64,000 nucleotides of DNA from Rotaria macrura (lineage: Eukaryota > Rotifera > Eurotatoria > Philodinida > Philodinidae), in NCBI GenBank assembly GCA_900239685.1, contig OENT01000533.1:33164-97163 (forward strand), in the 5' to 3' direction. The notes beneath the pieces were generated by a model. The model was given only the letters and a program-made list of their open reading frames with translations, made no database searches and was not told where the DNA came from. Below are positions 1 to 13,991 of the stretch, one piece after another (position 1 is the stretch's first letter; every line of letters begins with the position of its first letter). The position numbers and the translations under genes are program-made.

Positions 1-1011
1 TTATTGTTTGAGATCAAATGATTCAATTCAAAGGAGTAATGCCTGTAAAACGATCGAATTCGATACAAATATCTAGATATACAATAATGAACATGTTCTA
101 TCTGAATGCTACTAGTGAACTATGAATATTAATGAACTCAACTTAGTACTTCAGATATGTTAACACTTCTACGATAATTTTAACTTTAATACATTAGAAC
201 GATAATAATTTATGGCGGAATTTCGAACTAAATGTTTATATCGAGAGAAGTCTTAATCAAAGTGAGTAAATGTATAAGTTTCAAATCTTTTGAGATGTTG
301 GATAACCAATACAACAGCGTATATAATGTCATCGTCCAATAAGGTTACAATGAGTAATATGTAGTTACCTGAGTTCTACATTAGAATATGGATGACAAAC
401 ATATCGGAAATATTCACTAACAAAATTATTTCCACTTGAAATTAAATTCATACAAACTGTTAAATTAGAATTGGAAAATCATTTTTTCAATTACTAAAAG
501 AATCTTTTGAAACAAACTACTAAAAAAAATAGAAAATCATTCTTTCACAGTCATATATTCGTGGTACTCAGAGCTAACCGACGTGTCAACATATTTCAGA
601 GTCTTAATGTATCGATACTAACATGTACCCCTACGCATATTATATGGATGCGATGACTTCAACTAATGTTTGGTATGAATCCATAATAGTAAATTTCTCG
701 TTTGGACTTAAAGAATCCAGCTGATTTTATCAAAGTAAATTCATTTCTATTTGAAGGGGTAGCAAAAAAATGTTGAAAATATGGGACGTAAATCGATCTT
801 CTTTTCGTTTTCTTCGCGTACATAGAAAACTTTATTTTCTTCTAACAAAAGATTGCATAACCAAGTATATACGATGAAAGTTTATTTTGTGTAACTTCAA
901 CTAAATAAAAAAGCATCTTGCTCTAAGTTAAGCTCTCAATTTTATTCATGTGGAACGCAACAGATAGACTTACCGTAAATTAAAAACATAGTAAAATTTA
1001 GATTATTTTAC
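1..1011. other. Non-coding left edge, probably RPL6 intron
   Basis: This stretch lies downstream, in transcription sense, of the last visible RPL6 exon. That exon ends at a GT donor (intron GTAAAATAAT on the minus strand), so this DNA is most likely intron. The last ~50 codons expected for RPL6 were looked for on the minus strand and not found, so the terminal exon is probably outside the window. No other gene or repeat was recognised. Confidence 0.5.
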
Positions 1012-1891
1012 CTCTTTCTTTGAATCGAAAATATCTTTTTCAGCATTTTTCTTTGCTGGACGAACACGTTTAAAGAATTTATCATCCAAATTATCAAATT
1101 TAGCCGATGATAAATCAAGTTTGGTGCTTGTTGCAATAACATAAATTTGATTCATACGACTTAATGGTACACCATTTAATTTATGTGGACCTAAAATAAC
1201 AATCGAACATGAAAAATATTTCATATCAAAACTAGTACGTACCAGTGATTAACAAAAGTCCTGATGACAAATGTTTAACAACAACAGCACGCTAAAGAAT
1301 GGATGAACAAAAGCAATATATTCCATTAAGAGCTACTTGTATTTCATTTCTTACTTTTCCGGCATGTTTACCAGCAACGAGAATAACAACAGTACCAGGT
1401 GTGAGTGTTGATCGAAAACGGCGTGGATGATCGCTGAATTTCTTTCGTTTAACGGAAAATTTCTTTGGTCGCTCTTCTGTTGGATAATATCGGGGCTTAA
1501 AAAGGCAATTATGAATGATGAATTGTAGACAAAGAAAAAGCAAAGTTTCTAATCAACATACCAATCTTTTCGTTCGTACAAGACGTTCTTTGCCATTACG
1601 TTCACCACCGATTGGTTTTTTTTTAAGAGCTGCTGGTCGTTTTTTCTTTTGTATGCTGCCAGTTGTTTTCTTGGTTTTTTCACTTTTTAATTTTGCTTGG
1701 TCAGCTTTCCATTTACTTATGCGATATAAAGCACGTCGATGGAACATACGACCACGTGAAAAACGCATAAGACCATTGCTACCTAATGGACGATTCGAAT
1801 GCGAATTAATAACCTTTTTACAAGTTGCTGATGTTTTAGCCGAAGTTTGTTGCGGCTTTTCGGTTGCTGTCTTAGCCGATGGCTGTGACAT
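1012..1891 (-). CDS. RPL6: 60S ribosomal protein L6 (eL6), 3' end missing
   Basis: Structural protein of the large cytosolic ribosomal subunit. Four minus-strand exons are visible: 1891-1562, 1495-1355, 1291-1243 and 1190-1012, joined at GT-AG introns of about 50-65 nt with consistent phases. The first exon gives a Lys/Arg-rich N-terminus typical of animal eL6. The second begins with the family signature PRYYPTEE, and the third and fourth carry SSGLLLITGPHKLNGVPL and YVIATSTKLDLSS, all diagnostic of eL6. The last visible exon ends in IFDSKKE before a donor site. About 50 C-terminal residues are therefore missing and should lie left of the window. The start at 1889-1891 opens the longest conserved frame. 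Family assignment is secure; the exact exon ends are by eye. Confidence 0.93.
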
Positions 1892-3745
1892 GATCGAATT
1901 GTTATTTTTTCTTTACTCTGAAATATAAAATAGAAACAATGCGTTAGAGCTATTCTAGAAGTTTAATTTTATCAACAAATGAAAAAAAAAACAAATGAAT
2001 CTGGATCTGACGATGTTTACTGAATTAGGTATAATCATCCTCCAATCAAATGTTACAAGTAATCGAACATTTGTATGATGAAAAATGAATATGTAAGGGA
2101 CTATTTATACGACATATTTTTTTAAATTCATTCTTAAATTCACTATTTTCATTCAAAAATTAGTTATATGATTTACTGCACATTTTTAATTGGCTGTTCA
2201 TTATTGCGGAATGAATCATGGTACCATGATGAATCATTCATTTGGTGGTGAAGCCGGATTTATTTGTTTGTTTTGTTTCTCTTGTTTCCTTTTCTTCACT
2301 CTTGTTTTGTTCATTCACAATTGTTGATTCACAAAGAAAAAACGTGATTAATTAAGAAAAATCAATATTCTTAATCAATGAAAAATAATCGAAATAATAT
2401 GTGACACTTTCCCTAAAAGATTTCAATTAATACTTTGTTCTCATACTATGGATAATTGCCGTGCCGTATTTTTCTTTTCTGTCTATGACAAGCAGATGAG
2501 TGACAATCTCGTGTTAGCTGCTTGTTACCGTGGCATCCATGTATTAAGAAAGAGAATGTATTGTGCGCAATTCTATCATCACTTTTCACATGTGCTCTCA
2601 CATCTTTTAGTTGCTTGGCATAGAAAAGAAACATTGTTTCCGATGAATAAGAAAACTTTTCTCATCTAATCAACTAACATTGGTTATTGGTTGTTTCTTA
2701 ACAGATGTGCTGCTTATCAAGAAGTTCATATTATCTGTTTACATACATCATAATATAATGGTTTCAACCAAAATAAGCAAACAGCTTGATTAGCTACATA
2801 TTAAGCTGCACTAGATGTGATTGTCGAAAACAAATTTATCGAGAAAGTTTATCCGTGAATATAGATTCTGATTTGTACAATATATGAGATTTATCTAATC
2901 GTCCGGATGGCCTTGTTATTGAAGATATAAACAACAGCCAGATTGTGCGCGTCCAACTCATACTCCGAGGCCATTTATGACGTCAGCAACAGTAGTGGGA
3001 GTAGAACTTGTAGAAGTCTCTATCTCCCTCTCTTTTCTTTTCGATAATATCATCGTCGCCCAATAATCATTACCGATGTATGGGCGAGATCAACATGATA
3101 TGTCGATTAAAGTAAGACTAATACAAGCATAATTCTTATTCGATTCTATCGGATCGCGCAGCTTGATATGCAATGATGCTAGTGTGTATGTGCTCTTGTG
3201 TGTGTGTGTGTGTGTGTGTGTTGAGACACGAGTTGTCTACGAGCTACGAAAAAGAGGTGATCATGGTAGGACGGTAGCAAACGACTTGTTGTCCATAATT
3301 GCTATACGCACATACCAACACTATTGTGCCATTTGTTCTCTTTCCGTTTTGTAAGCAGGCGAGAGGAGAGTCAAACGGGCTCTCTGATAACGTAAATACA
3401 TGCAGTAGCAGCAGCCGTTAGAAGACAAAGACGACTTGTTGGGTTACATGCACAGAAATAAAGGGGAAAGAAAGAGAGAGCGAGAGAGACAGAGAACGCA
3501 ATTTCTTCTCTTTCCTTTCAACTTGTTACTGGCCTTCCTTCTTCGTATAGATCATAGTTGTGTGCACACTGTACGGCTCTTCTTGTTTCGAGATGTTAGG
3601 ATGTAATGCAGAAACGTGAGAATAAGACCATGAGAATTATATACGTTACAGCAAGTATTTTTTCTTTTTTTAATAAATTAATATGTATTTTTAAGATTTT
3701 TAAAATTAATATCAAAATCTATCTGCTCTTAATACAAAAGAGAAC
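1892..3745. other. Divergent intergenic region RPL6 / GRAF
   Basis: Shared upstream region of two divergently transcribed genes. It holds no convincing coding sequence. It contains a (TG)n tract at 3197-3221 and a purine-rich GA tract near 3471-3500. No promoter motif could be assigned with confidence. Confidence 0.5.
3197..3221. repeat. (TG)n microsatellite
   Basis: About 12 uninterrupted TG dinucleotides. A small open frame that spans it encodes only a Cys/Val run and is not a gene. Confidence 0.9.
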
Positions 3746-6700
3746 ATGGTACTCAAACTACCACCACTCGAATTTACTGAAGCTCTAACCGATTCGCCTG
3801 AATTTCGTGAAAAACTTCGTCAGCATGAAAATGAACTTGAAAATACATCGAATGCAATAAAATCATTAATTAAAAAATTAAACGAAGTTATGGTAGCGAA
3901 TAAAAGTATGTTTTCAATTAGATTTATAAATTAGATACATGGAAATATTTTCTTTTCAGCTTTATCGAAAGCATCGCGAGGTGTTGCTGAAACGTTAAAA
4001 AGTTTTAAATTTTATGTTGTTGGCAGTAAACAAACCGACGAAGAACGTGATATAGGTTTGTTAGTAAAATTCAGAAAAAAAATCAATTTCTTCATATTGA
4101 TTTATTGTAAATTAGAATCATCACTTTCATACATGGGTGAAGTACTACATAGAATAGAAGAAGCAAGAGATGCACTCGTAAGTTTTCTTGAATAAAAAAT
4201 TTATTTATGTAAATATTCCTTTTTTTCCTCATTGACAATAGAATGCATCATCTGAGACATATTTGAAAAAGTTAGATGAATTTCGAAAAACTACAATTGG
4301 AAAAGCAAAAGTTTGTTCATCAAATAAAATTTCCAATCGTTTGTTCTTCTTGTAGACTAGAGTTTACTTTTATGTTATTCTTTTAGAATAAAAAAAAAGA
4401 ATTCGATAAAACAACACAACGATACTGTGCAATGATTGAAAATAATATGAAAATACCAACGAAAAGATCGGATCTATTTCAAGAAGTAAATTATCTAAAT
4501 GATTATGCAGTTTTGTATCCATTACTGTTTCTATGCTTGCTTCAGGCTGATGCAAATCTTCAAATGCAAACAAAAAAGTTTCGTGAAGAAACACTTGACT
4601 ACGTGTTTTTACTACAGCAAGTACAAGAGAGAAAAAAATTTGACTTTGTTGAAACAGTAAATTATTAGAATATTGATTTTTCTACACGTTTGAACGATAG
4701 CAAAAGAAAAAGAAACATTCTCTATTCGTTTAGCTTTTGGCTCTCATGCTTAATTTTCTATCATTTTATCATGCAGGTAAACAAAACTAGGCGACACGTT
4801 AATGCTATTTTAATTTTTAATTCGTAAAAAAAATTTTCAGGACAAGAAATTTATAAAGAATTTGATTATTTTATACGATTTCTACATTATCGTGTATTGA
4901 AAGTAAGAAAAGAGAAGTTCTTCAGAGAATAAAAATCTCGATGTTTGCTTGTATTATTTTTAGTGTCGAGAAAATTTTGATTGTTTTCAACGTGAAGGTG
5001 AAGAATTAAAATGGAAAATGTTAATGGTTCGATAAAGCAAATAATTTAAATTAAATATTTGTTATTATAATTGTTTCTAGAGGCCTGAAGAACATTTACT
5101 TAAAAATCAAGAATTCGATCGCGAAGGTTATTTATTTCTTCTTGAACGAAGTATGTGTAGAAAAAGATGAGCAAGTATGTGTCAATGGCATTTATCTTTT
5201 CTTCTAGATAAGATTATCGGTACAACAGCAATTACCAAACATTATTGTCAATATAGAAAAGATATTAGTCTACTTCGAATGATTAATTTCACACAGACAA
5301 GTACAAAACAGGTATTGATTTGAAGAATTCAATCTGCATTATTGAGATATGTCAAGAACGAAATATGAACCATACTTAGACTATGCTTCTTCTAGTTAGA
5401 AGATATTTAGTATTGCCTTTGAAGGTATCTCGTACGAAAGAAAAGGCATTAGAATTGATTCTCACGAGTCGAAAATAGTAGGAAAGAAATAAAATAGACG
5501 AATGATTAGTGTTAGTCGAACGTTATTGACGACGACATAGTAAAATGAAGAGTAGGATATCAAAATGTTGACATGATAGATAACTTTCTTCATAATACGA
5601 AAAAGAAAATAAAAAAGATAAATCATGGGAAAACAATACTTCCTTTCTTCAACCCGTTCCATATAACCATTCATGCTGTAGAAATTAGAAGCAGTTAAGT
5701 TTTGAACCTGAATTTTTCACATTTACGATATGTTAGATTCATAAATAAATTCTTCATTGATGAAGATTATCACAACAACATACAATGTCTGATTTTGTTA
5801 CGAAAAACAGAAGTATGAGTTTTTAACATGGATTTCGAAATCTTGAACGAAAGATCTTAGTTAAGATCTCAACAAGAATACGTTTAAACTATTAGATATG
5901 CTAGAAACTGAGCCAGTACATGTTTTATTCATATATAAATTAAAGTTAAATTGAAAAGAGGACGAAAAAGACTTTGATTTCACTATCAAAAGCCAGATGT
6001 TTCAACCATATAAAAAGTAGCAATTATTAATTTAACATTCTATGTATAAAAAAGATTTGTTCATCAGCAAGATCCTTCAATTGATTAATTGTTTATAAGT
6101 TGGCACCATGTGCATCGTGTAGACTCTAATCGACTATGAATACTATCGATAGAGTTCGAGAACATAGCCAACCTTTTTTCAATGGCATATGTTTTTCTGT
6201 AAGAACGCGATAATATCCATCAGAAAAAAATTTCATATTCAAATTTTGACATGACCATGATTGGAGAAAAATGAACTGAACGCGAATAATTTCTGGTGAA
6301 AATATGAAATGCAATATCTTATTACAAGTCCAAAGAGCATTCATCACGAGAGCACATATCATATATCGTTCATACATATGTGTATCAATAGATTGAATAT
6401 TCTTGTGTGGCATAAGGAAAAAGATTCTGTGAGCTGCTATTGTGACGAGTAGCACTGCTCGTTCATGTTTTTTCCTTTAAATTTTCATATTGAACTTGTT
6501 AAATTGATTTTTCGACTAACGTAATATTTATTTCAAAGCTTCAATGTATTGACATTTGGTTTAAAATCATAAGAGAAGGGTCCACATCAATTTTACAATA
6601 CTAAATACTTAATCGTATTCGTGTTCGTATGATGTATTTGAAAAAGATTTAACAGTGCTGCAATTCATCCCTTTTGAGATCAGTAAAGAATAGTTGTAAT

Positions 6701-9700
6701 TTCAAACAAGTATAAGGCTAAGCACGATAGTTTTTATTTCAAGTATTTCTCAAGCTTTGACTAAACTATCTGTTTCGTATATTTTATTCTAGCTAACTCC
6801 ATACGATGTATTTGTTCGTCATTGTCTTGTTCATCCAGCGGATGAAAAATTAGATAAACGCTTTATGTTTGATTTACATGCTATTGAAAAAGGTGGATCA
6901 ACTGATAAAATGTCAATATTTACATTTCAAGCAATGACCGACGAAGAATTCGAAGCATGGGTATCCATTTTTGGTGGACAAATACGTGTATCAAAACCGG
7001 AACGATCGCTGAAAACTGAAATGCAAAGTAGAAATTTTCATCTCATAATAGTTTCGGTTGTTCTCAACAAAACGACTCTATATTTTGCCTATGTAGATGA
7101 ATTGGACGATTCGGGCATTGATTTCGTTAAGAAATGTATCCAAGTTATTGAACGACGTGGCCTTGATGAACAAGGTCTTTATCGTGTTGTTGGAATGCAA
7201 TCAAAAGTTAATTCTGTCGTAGCTGGTCATTTCGGTAATTTTCGAATCGTTTTTCTTTATCTAAATTCAACACAAGAAAACTATATATATATATATATAT
7301 ACATATGTTTAAGATGCGCATAAAACTCTTGCGCAACGATTAGCAACGCCAGTTGAAGAAGATATGGAATTAAAAACTATTTGTTCAGCACTTAAACTCT
7401 TCTTACGAACATTGAAAGAACCTGCTTTTACATTTAAATTGCATAATCGATTTATAGAAGCAGCAAGTATGAAATATTTCGTGAAGTGCTACTTGTTTAA
7501 CCTATTAAATTTAGTGATCGACGATAAAGCTGATCGTATACGAACACTTCATAGTTTAATAAAAGAATTACCGAAACAAAATTATGATTTATTATACATT
7601 CTTATGACGCATCTACATAAGTAAATCATTGTTAAATTTGTTCTGAATTCTATCAATGAACGACAAATTTCATTTGTAGAGTATCACAACATAATGAAAA
7701 AAATCTTATGACTCCTGTCAATTTAGGTGTTTGCTTTGGTCCATCATTACTTAGGCCAGAATTTGAAACAGTTTCATCGATATATGATATTAAATTTCGT
7801 AATGCAATCGTTGAATTAATTATAACACATCACGAAAAAATGTTTAAATCTAAACTTGAACAACAAGATATCGATGAAATGGTTGGCTCAAGTGAACAAG
7901 ATCAACCGGCAGTCGTCAATTTAAACAATTCATTATCATCATTAGCTGTAATAGTTGTATTGCTTTAGATACGAACATGAATGTTCAGAGCAATTGATTC
8001 TTCGATCTTGAGAAATCACTATTTTCTTCCTTCAATAGACTTCTAGGGGCTTCTATTAAATTTTGTTTTCTGGATTTCCCGAGAAAAAAAAAGGCTTTTC
8101 ATCTACTCTGTACAAAATTTAGGAGTTATCATTCCGATTTTTATCGATCTCAATAGATCACTGAATACTAAAACGAAAAAATGATAACATCGAGACTATG
8201 TTCATTTATTTTTTAGTCTCTTGCAAGACGAGCACCACCGCCGACCAGTGAAATGATCGAAACAACAGCTGATGCACGTCGACGAGGTTTATATAATCCA
8301 GATTATCATATTAATGAAACAAATAAGCATTTGTTTCCTCCTATGCCCGATGATAATATTAGAAAAGAATGTAAGTAGAAAATAATTCACTTGTGTCAAC
8401 ATGCGAGGGTCAAATACGTCGTACTCCAATATCGATGAATGGTTTTCTGTTTACATGGAATAGAAAATTAATTCGATTGTTCAAAATTTTGAACTCAGAT
8501 GAACAATGAAAATTTAACTAAAACAGATTGAACTTTAGTTAAGTCTCGAAGGAAATTTCTTCTAAATTAACAACTTACCGGATTTTGACAATAGTTTTAT
8601 GACTAAGAATGCTTTACAAAATAAATAATTAGTTTTATCATGCGTTTCTTTACAGGACATTGTTCAAGTTCAACTATATTAAATTGTTTGTTAAATTTAT
8701 GAAAAAATTATTCGATGTTATTTCTACAAAGTGATGATTCGTATATAGCGTCCGATTTCCTTCGGTTTGAACTCTCCTAATCAAAGCTAATACATCGAAA
8801 ATTCACTCACCTAATTCTTTACATGCAAAAAACATAATGTTATTCAACGGAGATCATTGTTTGGAGAGAAAAAAATCATTACTTATGTATGCATCTGGAT
8901 CTTGAAGTAAAGAGATTACAATATAGTACTTCAATGGTACTGTGGAGTAACATAACTATGAATAAATAATCGAGAGAGAAAGAACTGATACTACAGAAGA
9001 GATGCAATGTTTTTGACGAATTATCATATTGTTGTTTGCTCTTCATAACTTCTAAGTATTTCAATCACAGACGACGAACGAATCGGTCAGGCAAAATAGA
9101 TTTCAATTTTTCTGTTTCTTTGAGAATAAAAATACCTTCGTGATACAATCGCGAAGCAATTGAATGATTCAATCAATAAAAAAAACTTTGATATTGATCA
9201 TTCAGAAAATGATTTCTCCTTATATTGTTTATGATTGAATATCTAACATATTTTAATGCTTGATTTTTATTTTATTAAACAACAAATTGTAAATTATATT
9301 TTCTCTTTTGTTTAGCCAGTTCAAGTAGCAGTTTAGAATCTCTTAGTAACGTATCATCGGGTGGTGTGCAATCGCTACATAGTAAATCAAATTTTTACTA
9401 CCAATATCTCTTGTTGTCTACATGAACAATGTCTTTTTCTCGTCTAGGTTCCAATCCATTCAGTACTCTTAGTAGTCAAACACGCTCAGCTTCATCATCA
9501 TCTTTTACGAAACAACTATCGTTATCAGATAATCCAAGTCGTGTATCAAGTACGAGTACGAATCTTTCGACATTATCAAAACCTGAATTGACATGTACAT
9601 CATCTTCAACAATACGATCAACTTCAATGGAAAAAACGAAAGGTTCTACATCAAAATTGTATGTCGACAATGAATTTATGTTTTTTGATTGAATCATATT

Positions 9701-10022
9701 TTAATATAATATATTGATGTTCTTCTCTCGTTAGACAAAGTCGTGCTATTACATTGTATCCTTGCATGGCTGATAATGAATCAGAGTTATCATTTAATGC
9801 ACATGAAATTGTAACTCACAGTAAGTTTGAAAATGAAACATAATAAAGATCATCTCAATTTATTGCGATTTTAGTTCGATTTTCAAAAGAACCTGGCTGG
9901 GTTAGTTTCATTGTAAATTTAATAAACTAAATCTCTTTCATTCATTCTAGTTAATGGGTACAATCAATGGGAAAACTGGTTTGATTCCAGAGAATTATAT
10001 AAGTTTTACAAGTGGTGTATGA
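3746..10022 (+). CDS. GRAF-family Rho GTPase-activating protein (BAR-PH-RhoGAP-SH3)
   Basis: Orthologue of the ARHGAP26/10/42 (GRAF) family, which bends membranes and stimulates GTP hydrolysis by Rho-type GTPases. 22 exons give about 817 residues, close to the ~814 of GRAF1. Exons: 3746-3905, 3960-4055, 4116-4177, 4242-4310, 4387-4485, 4546-4656, 4734-4776, 4841-4902, 4964-5026, 5081-5150, 5208-5311, 6793-7027, 7097-7234, 7314-7466, 7515-7620, 7680-7947, 8217-8370, 9316-9381, 9448-9658, 9736-9820, 9875-9900, 9951-10022. The BAR domain spans residues ~1-250 (LPPLEFTEALTDSPEFRE start; QVQERKKFDFVE). The PH domain follows at ~265-370, then RhoGAP at ~395-585 with the arginine finger in DEQGLYRVVG (about residue 421) and NLGVCFGPSLLRP. 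A Ser-rich linker leads to an SH3 domain at ~757-816 (AITLYPCMADNESELSF, GLIPENYI). The terminal SH3 argues against oligophrenin-1, which lacks one. The 1.5-kb intron 5312-6792 and 0.9-kb intron 8371-9315 show nothing recognisable. Confidence 0.94.
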
Positions 10023-12572
10023 ATATTTGAAGTGTTCTTTTTTCTTGTTGTGATACGACTTATTATCTACCCACATACATCTTTTATGTGTCGATCTTAT
10101 CGCACGACTCTAGTCGCAATTGATTATATGCTAATTTGTTCAAATGAGAAAAAAAATCGAACGTTAAAGATAAGAATATTTATTTTGTTTCTAGCTTGTT
10201 TATTCGTGTGAAAATCAATCGTATTTTATTTTGTACATTATTTCAATTATTATTCAATCTCTATGTCGTGTGTGTATTTGCGTGTGTGTGTGTGTGTGTG
10301 TGTGTGTAAGGTTTTTTTATTCGACCTTCTTATTCTTCCTCTATAATTGGTTGGAAAATGAATATTTTTTGTTTTTTTTTCATTTACTGAATTGTATGTT
10401 TCGTTTTCTAAAATCTCTTATGATTCACTACTCGCAACGTTTTTGGTTTGGTGCTTCTACGTATACGTTGAGTAGTTGCACGAAAGTTTTTGTTTATTAT
10501 TTATTGAATTTTCGTTTACTATCTAAAAGATGAGCAAGAGAATAGTAGATCGAATTCTAAGCGTATTAAAAATTGTTTGTTTTCCTTTTTAATGGTTCGA
10601 TATCGATAATGTGACCAACCACAATCAAGGCAGACCATTTTGTATTCGTTTAACGAAGAGACTTGAAAGATTATTTTCGAAGTATTGATGCTATCATTTT
10701 GAGATTGATAGTGTAACTTTTAGATTCAAGCGCGGAAAGTTCGAGTTTGGATTGAACGAACGTCAGTCAACACATTCATTCTTATACAACATAGAAGCAC
10801 CCTTTCTTTTGTCGTTAATGAGAGGAAAAGAGTGAAGTTTACTATATCATTGAATGAGGCGGACAATTTGCTTGCAAAATATAAACTTGAACATTCACGA
10901 AAGATCGTTCTATAGATTTTTGTTTGTTTACCATTTTATTGCAATGCATTATATTTTGTCAATATTCTAAAGACGCCCTTTCGAACTAATATAAGTAAGT
11001 TCAAAGAAAACAGTTATCATGGAACTATCTGTCCGATATTCTTTTTCCATGACATTGATTAATTGAAGTGGTGACACATTTCTTCTTCATTACATAAGAT
11101 AAGACAAGTAAAATTGTTATGATGTAAGAGTCAGAATCGATGACGAGTTCACTGAAAAGTTCGATCGTTAAATTCAAACATTATTCTTTATAATCATTAC
11201 GATCTACATTAGAATTCAATACAGAACTTTTATTTGAAATCTATTTTTAAAAGAAACTGTCATATAATGGAAGTATGATCTAGGAGAGACTATTAATACA
11301 AAAGAAATATCATTCCTATTCTCTGTTTCGATTGAATTTCACTCAAAAACATGAGTCAATATACGAATGAAATGTTCATTCATCGATGCAGATCACACAT
11401 GATGAGTTTGAAAAATGTTCCGTTACTTTTCGTTATCTACAAACGAGAATTCATTGCACTTTGTTTTTATATCCAATGAATAGATAAAAGATTTCATAAA
11501 TTACTGATTTATGTCATACAGAAACAATAGATACTAAACCTTCAACTATCAATCAGGATGACGCATTTATTCTGTGCCTTTTTCAACTGTCAATATTTGA
11601 GTAGAATCCATACGATTTGATTCAAACCAAACAACGCATCAACGATCACATTACTGACGCATAACAATTCAATAGAACAAGTTAATATAAAGCAAAATAG
11701 GATTCTCAACTGTTTTTTTGTAATGCTGCATTTTCACTTAACTTTCAAGGTTGACATTGAGAAAAGTCGACAAGGTAAAATCCATAAAAACGTTTCATTA
11801 AGAAGTAAAAACAGAAGCTTAATTTTTTTCTCATTATAGAAATACAACATGTACGTGAGTCATAAATGTCGTTAACTTTTCTATTTCTTCTTACTTTTGT
11901 TTTTATTACATACAAGTTATTTAACAGTATATAGAATATAATGAAAAATCGCTCGTACTAACAATATAAAAAGTTTCGCAAGGCAACTGATCGAATAGGA
12001 CTGGATCGAAGACTGAATTGTAGAAGCCATTTGTCATGAAAGAAATTTGACTATGTACTGTTTTGTTGACCTATCATCGTATCATATGTTTGTTTTCATC
12101 TATATGTCAATCAAATTTTCGCAAATCTTTGATCTGTTGACAATGAAGACTTTTTTTTCATGTTTTTTTGATTATTCAAGATCTTATCATTATCAATCAA
12201 CATTCACTCTTTGAACACTAAGAAGGAAATTAACACAATATTTAAAAAAAGAAATCTGTTTTCAAAACAAACATCATTAACAAATCAACATTGATAATGA
12301 TAGAAAATAGATTAAGACGAACGCGATATACGAAATCGAAGAAGAAAAAGAATCATGTCTTGTACACAAACACGAACACAAAGAAAATAATAGTTAGTAG
12401 AGATGAAATATGTTTTGTTCATTTCATCAGTAACTAATGAATAGTTTAAACAAAGATATATTGACCGTTGAAATGATAAGATATTTCCATTTATCAAACT
12501 ACATGTTTCATGACTGACAAGCGCAGTAAAACGAAACAGCAAAAACAATAGCTTTTTTCTGTTATGTATTTT
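10023..12572. other. Convergent intergenic region
   Basis: Lies between the 3' ends of the GRAF gene and the MPS1-like kinase gene. It holds a (TG)n tract at 10281-10307. No coding frame with family similarity, RNA gene or repeat structure was recognised. Confidence 0.5.
10281..10307. repeat. (TG)n microsatellite
   Basis: About 13 TG dinucleotides just beyond the GRAF stop codon, probably in its 3' UTR or flank. Confidence 0.9.
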
Positions 12573-13535
12573 TTAATATCCTTGAGTTAAAAATGGATGT
12601 TCAAGTATCTGTTCAACACTTATACGCTGACGTGGATTAGAACGTAAACAACGCTTAAGTAAATCGACTAAGTTCTTATCAGAATGATTCGGTATTTTAA
12701 TGTCTCGTCGTAATCGACCTAGAAAACTTAATTTTTCGTCATTACCAGTAAAAGCTTGTAATGGTCGATAACCGAATACCATTTCAAAAAGAATAACACC
12801 CAGTGCCCAAACATCTGCTTTATAACCACATCTTGAACGTGCACTATTACCAACTCGTGAATTAACCATTTCGGGTGAAACATAATCTATTTAAAAGAAT
12901 AACATAAGCATAGAAACAAATGTCTTCGGAAAAGTTTAATCAATTGCAAAGAAAAAGACAAGAATGTAACCTGGTGTTCCAGCTGCTGTTTTCAATCGAC
13001 TTGTAACTTGAGGTGGTAATCGAAAACTAATACCCATATCGATTAGTCTTAGCGATGTACCATCTCTACCGACTTGAATAAAATTTTCAGGTTTACAATC
13101 TCCATGAACCAGACCTGATCGATGCATATAATAAATAGCTTCTACCATTTGTGGCCAAAATAGATGCACAAGTTCTGGAGGTAGTACTTGTCCATTCATT
13201 GCATATTCAATAAGCGTATCACGCAATGTTCCACCACGTTCCATAACAATAACTCCTTGCTTGTCAGTATAATCGTGAGCAAACACGCGAATAATGTAAG
13301 GATTCCTTCGTTGTAAAAACGATAACAGTTGAACTTCTTTCCAGAAAGATTGTCGCCGAGATTCCGTATCAGCTTTAACATCTACTGATCCATGGAGAAA
13401 ATTAACGACTTTAATAGCTACTGGTTGACCGGTTCGCATGTTTCGAGCACCATAGACAAGGCTATGAAGACCATGGCCAATCTGTTCTTCAATCTGATAA
13501 GGAACACCGCGTACAAATATCCGACGGCTGGTCAT
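12573..13535 (-). CDS. MPS1/TTK-like protein kinase, kinase domain only
   Basis: Two minus-strand exons, 13535-12971 and 12886-12573, encode about 292 residues that are almost entirely one kinase domain. The closest family I recognise is the spindle-checkpoint kinase MPS1/TTK: matching blocks are the YQIEEQIG entry to the glycine loop, LVHGDCKPENF (TTK has an HSDLKPANF form), LIDMGIS, and NPRQRISVEQILEHPFL near the end. The catalytic Lys lies in VAIKVV (residue 42), the helix-C Glu in FWKEV (67) and the catalytic Asp in HGD (146). The DFG motif reads DMG (166-168), with the metal-binding Asp kept. The exon join gives AAGTP then YVSPEM, the usual activation-segment end. TTK has a long N-terminal region with TPR repeats; none is seen here. 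An in-frame TAG lies about 12 codons upstream, so the ATG at 13535 is the simplest start, though an upstream exon is possible. Confidence 0.8.
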
Positions 13536-13947
13536 TGGAAAATACTGCTTACTTCTCAGTATCTACTAGTCAGTAATGGTGACTCAAAACATGGCTATCG
13601 AAGCAGACGTATAGATATTTTAACAAGTGCAAGCAACGAAAACGAGTAGCTTGTACGAAAAATTCGTACGTCAAGGTCTTCTACGCATGATCGAATATAT
13701 ACAAGGCCAAAGACTTCAGACATCATTTGAATTGGTGCATTTCTTTATATCACTTGTGCTCTTCTCTTCTCTGTTTCTCTATACAGCATTATGTACATGA
13801 ACGAAGGTTAATTTAATAGTGCATTTTTTTTCTTTTATTTAAATGGGTTAGTCAATCTGCATTAAAAATAAAATAGGTTGATTCAAATATCAATAATTAG
13901 TATCTGAAGGTTCTTTCATATTCAAATATACCCTATCATCAATCATA

Positions 13948-13991
<44 letters not shown>

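Noticed and set aside
1-960. Search for the missing last exon of RPL6
   Set aside because: No minus-strand segment matched the expected conserved C-terminal region, so the exon is taken to be beyond the window edge.
3163-3354. Small plus-strand frame across the TG microsatellite, and a similar one at 10231-10533
   Set aside because: Coding appearance comes from the dinucleotide repeat (Cys/Val runs); no conserved family, no splice context.
3746-10022. Assignment of the RhoGAP gene to oligophrenin-1
   Set aside because: A C-terminal SH3 domain is clearly encoded (exons 20-22), which oligophrenin-1 lacks; the GRAF group fits better.
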